From: Streptomyces roseus
GTDB taxonomy: Bacteria; Actinomycetota; Actinomycetes; Streptomycetales; Streptomycetaceae
Assembly (NCBI RefSeq): GCF_001044425.1
Contig: NZ_LFML01000085.1
Location: forward strand, 126,916 to 166,919
Direction: 5' to 3'
DNA length: 40,004 nt
Shown here in pieces: positions 7,657 to 15,420 of this stretch (position 1 is the stretch's first letter; each line of letters starts with the position of its first letter). Made by a program: the position numbers and the translations under genes. Under the pieces are notes generated by a model. That model ran no database searches. It had not been told where the DNA came from and saw nothing but the letters and a program-made list of their open reading frames with translations.

Positions 7657-7671
7657 TTTCGCTCTGTGGAA
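7657..7671 (+). promoter_or_regulatory. AllR-type operator in front of allB
   Basis: TTTCGCTCTGTGGAA fits the consensus TTYY-N5-GTGRAW derived from the four other copies. It lies 21 bp before the allB start codon, where a bound repressor would block initiation or elongation. Confidence 0.55.
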
Positions 7672-7691
7672 GTAGATGGGGAGGTTCCGGC

Positions 7692-9032
7692 GTGTCCGAC
7701 GACGTGGAACTGGTACTGCGCTCGACTCGCGTCATCACCCCCGGGGGGACGCGCGCCGCTTCGGTCGCCGTCGCCGCCGGGAAGATCGTCGCCGTACTGC
7801 CGCACGACGCCGAGGTGCCGGCCGGCGCCCGGCTGGAGGACTTCGGCGACGACGTCCTGCTCCCCGGCCTGGTCGACACCCACGTGCACGTGAACGACCC
7901 GGGCCGCACCGAGTGGGAGGGCTTCTGGACGGCCACCCGCGCCGCCGCGGCCGGGGGCGTCACCACCATCCTCGACATGCCGCTGAACTCCCTGCCGCCG
8001 ACCACCACGGTCGACAACCTCCGCGTCAAGCAGGAGGTCGCCCGCGCCAAGGCGCACGTGGACGTCGGCTTCTGGGGCGGCGCCCTGCCGGACAACGTCA
8101 AGGACCTGGCGCCCCTGCACGACGCCGGGGTCTACGGCTTCAAGTGCTTCCTGTCGCCCTCCGGCGTGGACGAGTTCCCCGAGCTCGACCAGGAGCAGCT
8201 GGCCACCTCCCTCGCCGAGATCACCGGCTTCGGCGGCCTGATGATCGTGCACGCCGAGGACCCGCACCACCTGGACGCGGCCCCCGTCGTCCCGGGCCCC
8301 AAGTACGCCGACTTCCTCGCCTCCCGGCCGCGCGACGCCGAGAACACCGCCATCGGCAACCTGATCGCCCAGGCCAGGCGGCTGGACGCCCGCGTGCACG
8401 TCCTGCACCTGTCGTCCTCAGACGCCCTGCCGCTGATCGCCGCGGCCAAGGCCGAGGGCGTCCGCATCACCGTCGAGTCCTGCCCGCACTACCTCACCCT
8501 CACGGCCGAGGAAGTGCCCGACGGCGCGAGCGAGTTCAAGTGCTGTCCGCCCATCCGCGAGGCCGCCAACCAGGACCTCCTGTGGGACGCGCTCGCCGAC
8601 GGCACCATCGACTGCATCGTCTCCGACCACTCGCCGTCCACCGCGGACCTGAAGACGAGCGACTTCTCCACCGCGTGGGGCGGCATCTCCTCCCTCCAGC
8701 TGGGCCTGCCGGCGATCTGGACCGAGGCGCGCCGCCGCGGCCGGACGCTGGAGGACGTGGTCCGCTGGATGTCGGCGGCCCCGGCGCAGCTCGCGGGTCT
8801 CGCCCACAAGGGGGCCATCGAGGCCGGCCGCGACGCCGACTTCGCCGTCCTCGCCCCTGAAGAAACGTTCACTGTGGTCCCGGCCGAACTGCACCACCGC
8901 AACCAGGTGACGGCGTACGCGGGCAAGACCCTGCACGGCGTCGTCAAGTCCACCTGGCTGCGCGGCAGGCAGATCGCCGACCACGGCATCCCGACCGAGC
9001 CCACGGGCCTCCTCCTCGAAAGGCAGAACTGA
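7692..9032 (+). CDS. allB: Allantoinase
   Basis: A 446-residue cyclic amidohydrolase that opens allantoin to allantoate. The metal ligands are visible: His64 and His66 in VDTHVHVNDPG, the lysine expected to be carboxylated (Lys151 in GFKCFLSPSG), His187 in MIVHAEDP, His239 in VHVLHLSS, and Asp312 in SDHSPST. All are characteristic of the allantoinase branch of the dihydroorotase-like superfamily. The GTG start is fixed by GGGGAGG 7 nt upstream. Allantoicase starts 3 bp after its stop, so the two form an operon. Expression is probably repressed by AllR through the motif at 7657. Confidence 0.97.
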   Translation: MSDDVELVLRSTRVITPGGTRAASVAVAAGKIVAVLPHDAEVPAGARLEDFGDDVLLPGLVDTHVHVNDPGRTEWEGFWTATRAAAAGGVTTILDMPLNSLPPTTTVDNLRVKQEVARAKAHVDVGFWGGALPDNVKDLAPLHDAGVYGFKCFLSPSGVDEFPELDQEQLATSLAEITGFGGLMIVHAEDPHHLDAAPVVPGPKYADFLASRPRDAENTAIGNLIAQARRLDARVHVLHLSSSDALPLIAAAKAEGVRITVESCPHYLTLTAEEVPDGASEFKCCPPIREAANQDLLWDALADGTIDCIVSDHSPSTADLKTSDFSTAWGGISSLQLGLPAIWTEARRRGRTLEDVVRWMSAAPAQLAGLAHKGAIEAGRDADFAVLAPEETFTVVPAELHHRNQVTAYAGKTLHGVVKSTWLRGRQIADHGIPTEPTGLLLERQN

Positions 9033-9035
9033 CCA

Positions 9036-10154
9036 GTGGCGATTGAATCCTTCACCGGCAACGCGAACCCGTACGGAGGCGGCGACCCGTACGCGGACTA
9101 CCGCACCGCGGACTTCCCGTTCACCCAGTACGCGAACCTCGCCGCCCGGGAGCTGGGCGCCGGTGTCATCGCCGCCAACGACGAGTTCTTCGCCCAGCGC
9201 GAGAACCTGCTGATCTCCGAGGCCGCGCACTTCGACCCGGAGGACTTCGGCCACAAGGGCAAGGTCATGGACGGCTGGGAGACCCGCCGCCGGCGCGGCG
9301 TCTCGGCCACCCAGCCCTGGCCGACGCCCGAGGACCACGACTGGGCCCTCGTACGCCTGGGCGCCCCCGGCGTCATCCGCGGCATCGTCGTGGACACCGC
9401 CCACTTCCGCGGCAACATGCCGCAGGCCGTCTCCGTGGAGGCCACCAACTGGGAGGGCGCCCTCGCGCCGACCCCGGAGGAGCTCCAGGGCGACGCGGTC
9501 AAGTGGACGACCATCGTCGCGCGCACCCCGGTCGGCGGCCACGCGGCCAACGGCTTCGAGGTCACCGCCGAGCAGCGCTTCACGCACCTGCGCGTCAACC
9601 AGCACCCCGACGGCGGCATCGCCCGCCTGCGCGTCTACGGCGAGGTCCTGCCCGACCCGAAGTGGCTCTCGGCCCTCGGCTCCTTCGACGTGGTCGCGCT
9701 GGAGAACGGCGGCTCCGTCCAGGACGCCTCCAACCGCTTCTACTCCCCGCCCACCAACACCATCAACCCGGGCCGCTCCCGCAAGATGGACGACGGCTGG
9801 GAGACCGCCCGCCGCCGCGACAACGGCAACGACTGGATCCGCTACCAGCTGGTGGCCGAGTCCGAGATCCGCGCCGTCGAGATCGACACGGCCTACCTCA
9901 AGGGCAACTCGGCCGGCTGGGCCTCGCTGTCCGTCAGGACGGGCGAGGAGGGCGAGTGGACGGAGTTCCTGCCGCGCACCCGCCTGCAGCCCGACACCAA
10001 CCACCGCTTCGTACTGGACGCCCCGGCGGTCGGCACCCACGTGCGGATCGACATCTTCCCGGACGGCGGCTTCTCCCGCCTGCGCCTGTACGGCTCGCTG
10101 ACGGAGGCCGGCGCGGCCGCGCTGACCGCCCGCAACCAGGAGCTGGGCGGCTGA
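9036..10154 (+). CDS. alc: Allantoicase
   Basis: A 372-residue allantoicase that hydrolyses allantoate to ureidoglycolate and urea. Two homologous jelly-roll halves are seen, each with a KMDDGWETRRRR-like motif (KVMDGWETRRRRG near residue 78 and KMDDGWETARRRDNGND near residue 250) and a later VDTAHFRGN / IDTAYLKGN motif. The length is normal for the family. It starts with GTG 3 bp after the allantoinase stop. Two hairpins follow its stop. Ureidoglycolate would yield glyoxylate, the substrate of the malate synthase at the left edge. Confidence 0.97.
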   Translation: MAIESFTGNANPYGGGDPYADYRTADFPFTQYANLAARELGAGVIAANDEFFAQRENLLISEAAHFDPEDFGHKGKVMDGWETRRRRGVSATQPWPTPEDHDWALVRLGAPGVIRGIVVDTAHFRGNMPQAVSVEATNWEGALAPTPEELQGDAVKWTTIVARTPVGGHAANGFEVTAEQRFTHLRVNQHPDGGIARLRVYGEVLPDPKWLSALGSFDVVALENGGSVQDASNRFYSPPTNTINPGRSRKMDDGWETARRRDNGNDWIRYQLVAESEIRAVEIDTAYLKGNSAGWASLSVRTGEEGEWTEFLPRTRLQPDTNHRFVLDAPAVGTHVRIDIFPDGGFSRLRLYGSLTEAGAAALTARNQELGG

Positions 10155-10170
10155 CGCCGTCCCCGTGACT

Positions 10171-10242
10171 GCCCCGGGGGCCGACACCCCCGGGGCCCGC
10201 ACGGCCGCAGGGGGCGCACCGCGACGGCGGCGCGCCCCCTGC
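10171..10242. terminator. Two tandem terminator hairpins
   Basis: The first hairpin pairs GCCCCGGGGG (10171-10180) with CCCCCGGGGC (10187-10196) over a 6-nt loop. The second pairs GCAGGGGGCGC (10207-10217) with GCGCCCCCTGC (10232-10242) over 14 nt. They separate the convergent allantoicase and SDR genes. Confidence 0.85.
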
Positions 10243-10297
10243 GTACATCCCCAGCACCCCGCGCGCGGGCCGGCCTCACGCCCGCGCCCGGGCCGCC

Positions 10298-11035
10298 TCA
10301 CGCCGCGTGGCCGCCGTCCACCGCGAACTCGGCGCCCGTCACATAGGCGGCGTCCGGTCCCGCGAGGAAGGACACCAGGGCGGCCACCTCCCGCGCGGTG
10401 CCGAAGCGCCCGAGGGCCGTCATCGCGCTCTGCGCGGCGGCGTACGGCCCGTCCGCCGGGTTCATGTCGGTGTCCACCGGGCCCGGGTGCACCAGGTTCG
10501 CGGTGATGCCCCGCTCGCCGAGCTCCCGCGCGAGCGCCTTGTTCAGGCCGGTCAGCGCGGCCTTGCTCATCGCGTACAGGGTTCCCCCGGGACCCGGGAC
10601 CCGAGCGGTCATACAGCTGCCGATCGTGACGATCCGGCCGCCGGAGCCCATCCGGGAGGCCGCGGCCTGGGTGGTCAGGAACACCCCTCGCACGTTGACC
10701 GCCAGCACCCGGTCCACATCTGCCAGGGCCAGGGCGTCCAGGGGTCCGAGTACGCCGATTCCCGCGTTGTTGACGAGTGCGGTGATCCGCCCCAGGCCCC
10801 GTACGGTCTCCTCCACCGCGGCGACGGCCTGCGCCGGGTCGCCCACGTCGGCCCGTACGGCCAGGGCGCGCCGGCCGAGCGCCTCGATCCCGCCGACGAC
10901 CTCGGCCGCGTCCCGCTCGCCGTTGACGTACGTGAGCGCCACGTCGGCGCCGTCCTGCGCCAGCCGCAGGGCGGTGGCCGCCCCGATGCCCCGGCTGCCA
11001 CCGGTCACCAGTGCCACCGCGCCGTTGCTGCCCAT
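10298..11035 (-). CDS. SDR-family oxidoreductase
   Basis: A 245-residue classical short-chain dehydrogenase. It has the cofactor motif TGGSRGIG (residues 11-18), NNAG in the fourth strand, and the catalytic Tyr-x3-Lys in YAMSK with an upstream serine in TIGSCMTAR. It is close to the 3-oxoacyl-ACP reductase/glucose dehydrogenase-like branch; the substrate is unknown. ATG 11035 is preferred over GTG 11056 because GGGAGAAG lies 4-6 nt upstream of it. It is divergent from the DHFR-like gene, with a 224-bp gap. Confidence 0.9.
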   Translation of the reverse strand: MGSNGAVALVTGGSRGIGAATALRLAQDGADVALTYVNGERDAAEVVGGIEALGRRALAVRADVGDPAQAVAAVEETVRGLGRITALVNNAGIGVLGPLDALALADVDRVLAVNVRGVFLTTQAAASRMGSGGRIVTIGSCMTARVPGPGGTLYAMSKAALTGLNKALARELGERGITANLVHPGPVDTDMNPADGPYAAAQSAMTALGRFGTAREVAALVSFLAGPDAAYVTGAEFAVDGGHAA

Positions 11036-11177
11036 GGTCTTCTCCCTCGTTCCCACTGCCCGAAAACTCGTTGCGGGTTCAATGAAAGAGGGGGAGGGGC
11101 GCGGGCGCTGGCGGGAATCGGACCTCGCGTTCGTGCGCGCCGCGCCGATGAGTCCGGGGGCGGCCGGGAGTCTGAAG

Positions 11178-11216
11178 CCGTACGGGGAGAGCCCGTACGG
11201 GGAGAGCCCGTACGGG
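11178..11216 (+). repeat. 15-bp direct repeats carrying CCGTACGG palindromes
   Basis: Two identical 15-bp units (CCGTACGGGGAGAGC at 11178-11192 and 11193-11207) and the first nine bases of a third (11208-11216) lie in the gap between the divergent SDR and DHFR-like genes. Each unit contains the 8-bp palindrome CCGTACGG. They could be regulator half-sites or simple slippage repeats. Confidence 0.75.
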
Positions 11217-11259
11217 CACGACCCGTGCGCACGGCACCGGACGCAAGGAGCGCAGATCC

Positions 11260-11880
11260 ATGGGCAAGCTGACCCTGACCACCTTCGTGACCCTCGACGG
11301 CGTGATGCAGGCCCCCGGCGGGCCGGAGGAGGACTCCGCCGGCGGGTTCCGGTACGGCGGCTGGCTGACCCCGTTCCACGACGAGGGCGTGGGCGCGTTC
11401 ACCACCGAACTGTTCGACCGCGCCGGGGCCTTCCTGCTCGGGCGCCGGACGTACGAGATCTTCGCCGACTACTGGCCGAAGCGGACCGATCCCACCGACC
11501 CGATCGCGAGCCGGCTGAACGGCCTGCCGAAGTACGTGGCCTCGACCACGCTCAGGAACCCGTCCTGGCCGGGTACCACCGTCATCGACGGGGAGCAGCT
11601 CCAGAGCGAGATCGTCCGGATCAAGGACGGGCTGGAGGAGCACCGGGAGCTCCAGGTGCACGGCAGCGGGCAGTTGGCCCAGTGGCTGCTCGTGCGGGAC
11701 CTCGTGGACGAGCTGAACCTGGAGGTGTACCCCGTCTTCCTGGGCGCCGGGCGGCGGCTGTTCCCGACCGGCGGACTGCCCACGGCCTACGAACTGGTCG
11801 CCTCGCGCACGACGCCGAACGGCGCCGTCATCCTCACCTACCGCCCGACCGGCCGGGCGACCTTCGCCACCTTCGGCTGA
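11260..11880 (+). CDS. Dihydrofolate reductase-like protein (RibD C-terminal domain family)
   Basis: A 206-residue protein of the RibD_C/DHFR-like family. It starts MGKLTLTTFVTLDGVMQAPG, then has FLLGRRTYEIFADYW and the C-terminal HGSGQLAQWLLVRDLVDEL and LEVYPVFLGAGRRLF motifs typical of the NADPH-dependent reductases annotated as YyaP/YqjY-like. The true substrate is unknown in most members. The start follows AAGGAGCG at a good distance. It stands alone between the repeat region and the P450 gene. Confidence 0.88.
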   Translation: MGKLTLTTFVTLDGVMQAPGGPEEDSAGGFRYGGWLTPFHDEGVGAFTTELFDRAGAFLLGRRTYEIFADYWPKRTDPTDPIASRLNGLPKYVASTTLRNPSWPGTTVIDGEQLQSEIVRIKDGLEEHRELQVHGSGQLAQWLLVRDLVDELNLEVYPVFLGAGRRLFPTGGLPTAYELVASRTTPNGAVILTYRPTGRATFATFG

Positions 11881-11935
11881 TCCGGCGGCCGGAGAGCGCC
11901 GACGAGTGACCGGAAATCGCCGGGCCCCGTACTGA

Positions 11936-11957
11936 GCGGTCACATTAGTGTGACCGC
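11936..11957 (+). promoter_or_regulatory. Palindromic operator over a leaderless P450 promoter
   Basis: Perfect 9-bp arms GCGGTCACA (11936-11944) and TGTGACCGC (11949-11957) flank TTAG and abut the ATG at 11958. The -10-like TAGTGT (11946-11951) lies inside the palindrome, 6 nt before the ATG, which predicts a leaderless transcript. A dimeric repressor bound here would cover both the -10 box and the start codon. Confidence 0.65.
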
Positions 11958-13148
11958 ATGCCCTTACCGGACATCAGCGCGAACGACGCGGACTTCCACA
12001 CGGACCCCTACTCCTTCTACGCCCGGTTGCGCGCGAAGGGGCCGGTGCACCGCGTGGAGGTCACCGCCGAGTACACGCCCACCTTCCTGGTCGTCGGCTA
12101 CGACGAGGCCCGCCGGGCCCTCGGCCACCCCGCTCTGGCGAAGGACTGGAGCAGCGGTGAGATCCTGCCGGGCATCGCCGTCACCGAGGCGAACCGCAAC
12201 ATGCTGGAGTCGGACCCGCCGCAGCACACCCGGCTGCGCCGCCTGGTCGCCCGCGAGTTCACCGCCCGACGCATCGAGGCCATGCGGCCCCGCGTCCAGC
12301 GGACCACCGACGACCTGCTCGACGCGATGGCCGCGCGCCCGCAGCGCACCGCCGACCTGGTCAAGGCCCTCGCCTTCCCGCTCCCGATGACCGTGATCTG
12401 CGAACTCCTGGGCGTCCCCCACCTGGACCGCGAGCGCTTCGGGTACTGGTCCAAGGAAGTCGTCGCCCCCACCTCCGCCACCCCGAACACCACCGCGCAC
12501 CAGAAGCTCGGCGAGTACCTCGCCGAGCTCGTCGGCGCCAAGGCCGAGGAGCCGGGCGAGGACCTGCTGAGCGCGCTGATCCGGACCCGGGACGAGGACG
12601 GCGACGCGCTCTCCTCCGGAGAGCTGATCGGGATGGCCTTCCTGCTGCTGGTCGCCGGCCACGAGACCACCGCCAACCTCATCTCCAACGGCACGCGCGC
12701 CCTGCTGGCCCACCCGGACCAACTGGCCGCCCTGCGCGCGGACTGGGACGGCCTCCTCGACGGAGCCGTCGAGGAGATGCTCCGCTACGACGGCCCGGTG
12801 CAGAACGCCACCTACCGCTACGCCCGCGAGGACATGGAGCTCGGCGGCACCACCATCCCCGCCGGAGCCACCGTCCTCGTCTCGCTGGCCGGCGCCGACC
12901 GCGACCCCGAGCGCTTCGGCACCCCGGACACGTTCGACATCCGGCGCGCACCGCAGGGGCACCTCGCCTTCGGCCACGGAATGCACTTCTGCATCGGCGC
13001 CCCGCTCGCCCGCATGGAGGGGCGCATCGCGCTCCGCGGGCTGCTGGAGCGCTTCCCGGACCTGGCCGAGGACCCGGCCGGGGGTCCGCCGGACCACTTC
13101 GGCGGGAGCCTGATCCGGGGCGTGACCCGGCTCCCGGTGCGCTGGTAG
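11958..13148 (+). CDS. Cytochrome P450 (bacterial class I type, CYP107-like)
   Basis: A 396-residue P450. It shows the I-helix oxygen-activation motif AGHETT, the K-helix EEMLRYDGPVQ (ExxR variant as EEML-R) and the heme loop FGHGMHFCIG with the thiolate ligand Cys345. It would hydroxylate or otherwise oxidise a small hydrophobic metabolite, using a ferredoxin encoded elsewhere, since none is adjacent. The ATG has no RBS but a TAGTGT box 6 nt upstream. Codon 3 is TTA (11964-11966), so translation should depend on the bldA leucine tRNA. The substrate is not predictable. Confidence 0.95.
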   Translation: MPLPDISANDADFHTDPYSFYARLRAKGPVHRVEVTAEYTPTFLVVGYDEARRALGHPALAKDWSSGEILPGIAVTEANRNMLESDPPQHTRLRRLVAREFTARRIEAMRPRVQRTTDDLLDAMAARPQRTADLVKALAFPLPMTVICELLGVPHLDRERFGYWSKEVVAPTSATPNTTAHQKLGEYLAELVGAKAEEPGEDLLSALIRTRDEDGDALSSGELIGMAFLLLVAGHETTANLISNGTRALLAHPDQLAALRADWDGLLDGAVEEMLRYDGPVQNATYRYAREDMELGGTTIPAGATVLVSLAGADRDPERFGTPDTFDIRRAPQGHLAFGHGMHFCIGAPLARMEGRIALRGLLERFPDLAEDPAGGPPDHFGGSLIRGVTRLPVRW

Positions 13149-13196
13149 CGGCCCGTGCCCGGTCGCCCGCCACCCCCGCCGCGGTCCCCGGCGCCC

Positions 13197-14201
13197 CTAC
13201 AGGTCCGGCAGCTCTGTCATGCGGACCGGGCGCCGCTCCCGCCGCGACACCTCGCACGCCTCCGCGATCCGCAGCGCGGCCAGCGCCTCCCGGCCGTCGC
13301 ACGGGTTGGGTCCCTCGCCGCGCACCAGCCGGACGAAGGCGGCCAGCTCCGCCTCGTACGCGGGACCGAAGCGCTCCAGGAAGCCCGTCCAGGGCTTGCC
13401 CGCCGGGGGCGGCCCGTGCGGTTCGGTCGAGGCGATCGGCGTACGGTCGTCCAGCCCGGAGGAGACCTGGTCGAGCTCCCCGGCCAGCTCCATCCGCACG
13501 TCGTAGCCGGCGCCGTTGCACCGGGTGCCCGCGCAGGTGGCCAGGGTTCCGTCGTCCAGGGTGAGGACCGCCACGGCGGTGTCCACGTCGCCGAGCTCCC
13601 GGAAGACGGGCGGACCCGCGGCCGAGCCGGTCGCGTACACCTCGGTCACCTCGTGGCCGGTCACCCAGCGAACCATGTCGAAGTCGTGCACCAGGCAGTC
13701 CCGGTACAGGCCCCCGGACGTCGCCAGGTACGCGGCGGGCGGCGGGGCCGGGTCGGCGGTCATCGTCCGTACGCTGTGCAGCCGGCCCAGGGCGCCGGAG
13801 CGCACCAGCTCCCGCGCGGTGCGGCAGCCCGCGTCGAAGCGGCGCATGAAGCCCAGCTGGAGCACCCCGTCGGCGGCGGCCACCTCGCGCAGTACTGCGA
13901 GCGTCCGGGCGAGGTCGGTGGCCAGGGGCTTCTCGCAGAAGACCGGCAGCCCGCCGCGGACGGCCCGCAGGACCAGCCCGGCGTGCCCGTCGGTGGCACA
14001 GGCCACGACCACGGCGTCCACGCCCCAGGTGAAGACCTGTTCCACGGAGGGTGCCGCGGTCGCCCCCAGCCGGTCGGCGAGGCGTGCGGCCCGCGCGGGA
14101 TCGGCGTCGGCGAGCAGCAGCGAGCCCGCGTCCCGGTGGCGGGCGAGTGCGGCCGCGTGGAAGGAGCCGATCCGGCCCGTTCCGATCACCCCGATGCGCA
14201 T
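13197..14201 (-). CDS. Gfo/Idh/MocA-family NAD(P)-dependent dehydrogenase (inositol 2-dehydrogenase-like)
   Basis: A 334-residue sugar or polyol dehydrogenase. The N-terminal Rossmann motif GVIGTGRIGSFHA is at residues 4-16, the catalytic-region EKPLATD is near residue 95, and the C-terminal substrate domain carries LVHDFDMVRW with the conserved His-Asp. These features resemble myo-inositol dehydrogenases. It is divergent from the sugar ABC importer, so it probably acts on the imported sugar or polyol. The start ATG has no RBS; a TTGACA/CACGTT promoter ends 6 nt before it, which predicts a leaderless mRNA. Confidence 0.9.
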   Translation of the reverse strand: MRIGVIGTGRIGSFHAAALARHRDAGSLLLADADPARAARLADRLGATAAPSVEQVFTWGVDAVVVACATDGHAGLVLRAVRGGLPVFCEKPLATDLARTLAVLREVAAADGVLQLGFMRRFDAGCRTARELVRSGALGRLHSVRTMTADPAPPPAAYLATSGGLYRDCLVHDFDMVRWVTGHEVTEVYATGSAAGPPVFRELGDVDTAVAVLTLDDGTLATCAGTRCNGAGYDVRMELAGELDQVSSGLDDRTPIASTEPHGPPPAGKPWTGFLERFGPAYEAELAAFVRLVRGEGPNPCDGREALAALRIAEACEVSRRERRPVRMTELPDL

Positions 14202-14236
14202 GCAATCAACGTGACCCTGTCACCGGTGGCTGTCAA
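14202..14236 (-). promoter_or_regulatory. Leaderless promoter of the Gfo/Idh gene with embedded palindromes
   Basis: On the minus strand TTGACA (14236-14231) is followed after 17 bp by CACGTT (14213-14208), then 6 nt and the ATG at 14201. The spacer contains GTGAC-CCT-GTCAC (14211-14223) and CACCGGTG (14221-14228). Either could be the site of a regulator that controls this gene and the divergent transporter. Confidence 0.6.
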
Positions 14237-14409
14237 TCTGTCCGCAGAGGCCTTTGATGGCTCGGTTGGCCCGGATCGGCTCGAAGGCCCCGATGGCGGC
14301 ACATGGTCCACTGTGGCGGATACTGAGCGGCTGGAACCGTAATGACCGCTTTGGCGGCGGCAGCCCGCAGACGGCGGCGGACAACAGGACGAGGGAAGGG
14401 CACGCAGAC

Positions 14410-15420
14410 GTGGCTAGGGTTCGGACAGGGGTACGCGTCGTGGGCGCCGTGCTCGCGGCGGTACTGGGAGCCTCCCTCGTGGGCTGCAGCAGCACGGGCG
14501 GCAAGCGCGCCGAGGACCGGGCGAAGGCGGCCCAGGCGGGCCGGCCCGCGGTGTCCACCCCGCGCTGGACTTTCGCGATGGTCACGCACGCCGGCGACGG
14601 CGACACCTTCTGGGACATCGTCCAGAAGGGCGCCAAGGAGGCCGCGGCGAAGGACAACATCAACTTCGTCTACGCCCACGACGACCAGGCACAGCAGCAG
14701 GCCCAGTTCGTGCAGAACGCCATCGACCAGAAGGTCGACGGGATCGTGGTGAGCCTGGCCAAGCCCGAGGCGCTCAAGGACGTCATCGGCAAGGCGGTCA
14801 AGGCCGGCATCCCCGTGATCACCGTCAACTCCGGATCCGCCCAGTCGGCCGAGTACGGCGCCCTCACTCACATCGGCCAGGACGAGCAGATCGCCGGCGA
14901 GGCGGTCGGCGGCGAGCTGACCAAGCGCGGCAGGAAGAAGGCCGTCTGCGTCCTGCACGAGCAGGGCAACGTGGGCCACGAGCAGCGCTGCGCCGGCGCC
15001 AAGAAGACCTTCGGCGGAACGATGGAGAACCTGTACGTCGAGGGCACCAACATGCCCTCCGTCCAGGCCGCGATCCAGGCGAAGCTCCAGGCCGACCCGT
15101 CCGTCGACGCGATCGTCACCCTCGGCGCCCCCTTCGCCCCGACGGCGATCAAGGCGAAGGACGCGGCGGGCAGCAAGGCCGAGGTCGACACCTTCGACCT
15201 CAACGCGTCCGTCGCCCGCGACCTCAAGTCCGGCGCCCTCGGCTTCGCCGTCGACCAGCAGCCCTACCTCCAGGGCTACGAGGCGATCGACCTGCTCTGG
15301 CTGTACCGCTACAACGCGGACGTGCTCGGCGGCGGCCGCCCGGTGCTCACCGGCCCGCAGATCGTGACGGCCGACGAGGCCGCCAAGCTGGAGGAGTACA
15401 TCAAGCGGGGGAGCCGATGA
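14410..15420 (+). CDS. Sugar ABC transporter substrate-binding lipoprotein (FrcB/RbsB-like)
   Basis: A 336-residue binding protein. GTG 14410 is chosen because a purine-rich GAGGGAAGGG lies upstream and it places a typical lipoprotein signal right at the start, with lipobox LVGC and the lipidated Cys26. The mature part is a periplasmic-binding-protein-4 fold of the ribose/galactose class (AMVTHAGDGDTFWDIVQKGA, VSLAKPEAL, QEQ and the C-terminal DQQPYLQGYEAIDLLW). It captures a sugar or polyol at the cell surface for the permease and ATPase that follow with overlapping reading frames. Confidence 0.93.
   Translation: MARVRTGVRVVGAVLAAVLGASLVGCSSTGGKRAEDRAKAAQAGRPAVSTPRWTFAMVTHAGDGDTFWDIVQKGAKEAAAKDNINFVYAHDDQAQQQAQFVQNAIDQKVDGIVVSLAKPEALKDVIGKAVKAGIPVITVNSGSAQSAEYGALTHIGQDEQIAGEAVGGELTKRGRKKAVCVLHEQGNVGHEQRCAGAKKTFGGTMENLYVEGTNMPSVQAAIQAKLQADPSVDAIVTLGAPFAPTAIKAKDAAGSKAEVDTFDLNASVARDLKSGALGFAVDQQPYLQGYEAIDLLWLYRYNADVLGGGRPVLTGPQIVTADEAAKLEEYIKRGSR

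Larger units (their letters stand above)
7364..7691. promoter_or_regulatory. allR-allB divergent intergenic region (328 bp)
   Basis: No gene is seen here. The region carries the allR promoter and operator pair (7527-7570), a candidate allB promoter (TTGACT at 7609-7614, 17 bp, GAGACT at 7632-7637), a further AllR-type motif (7657-7671) and the GGGGAGG site of allB. About 165 nt (7364-7530) would be untranslated leader of allR. Confidence 0.7.

Noticed and set aside
8418..10301. Long minus-strand open frame opposite allB and alc
   Set aside because: It is antisense to two well-supported enzymes, lacks any recognisable domain, and reflects the absence of stop codons in GC-rich DNA.
11958..14201. 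Biosynthetic gene cluster suggested by a P450 and dehydrogenase
   Set aside because: No core synthase, tailoring set, ferredoxin or pathway regulator is present; the genes look like stand-alone metabolic genes.
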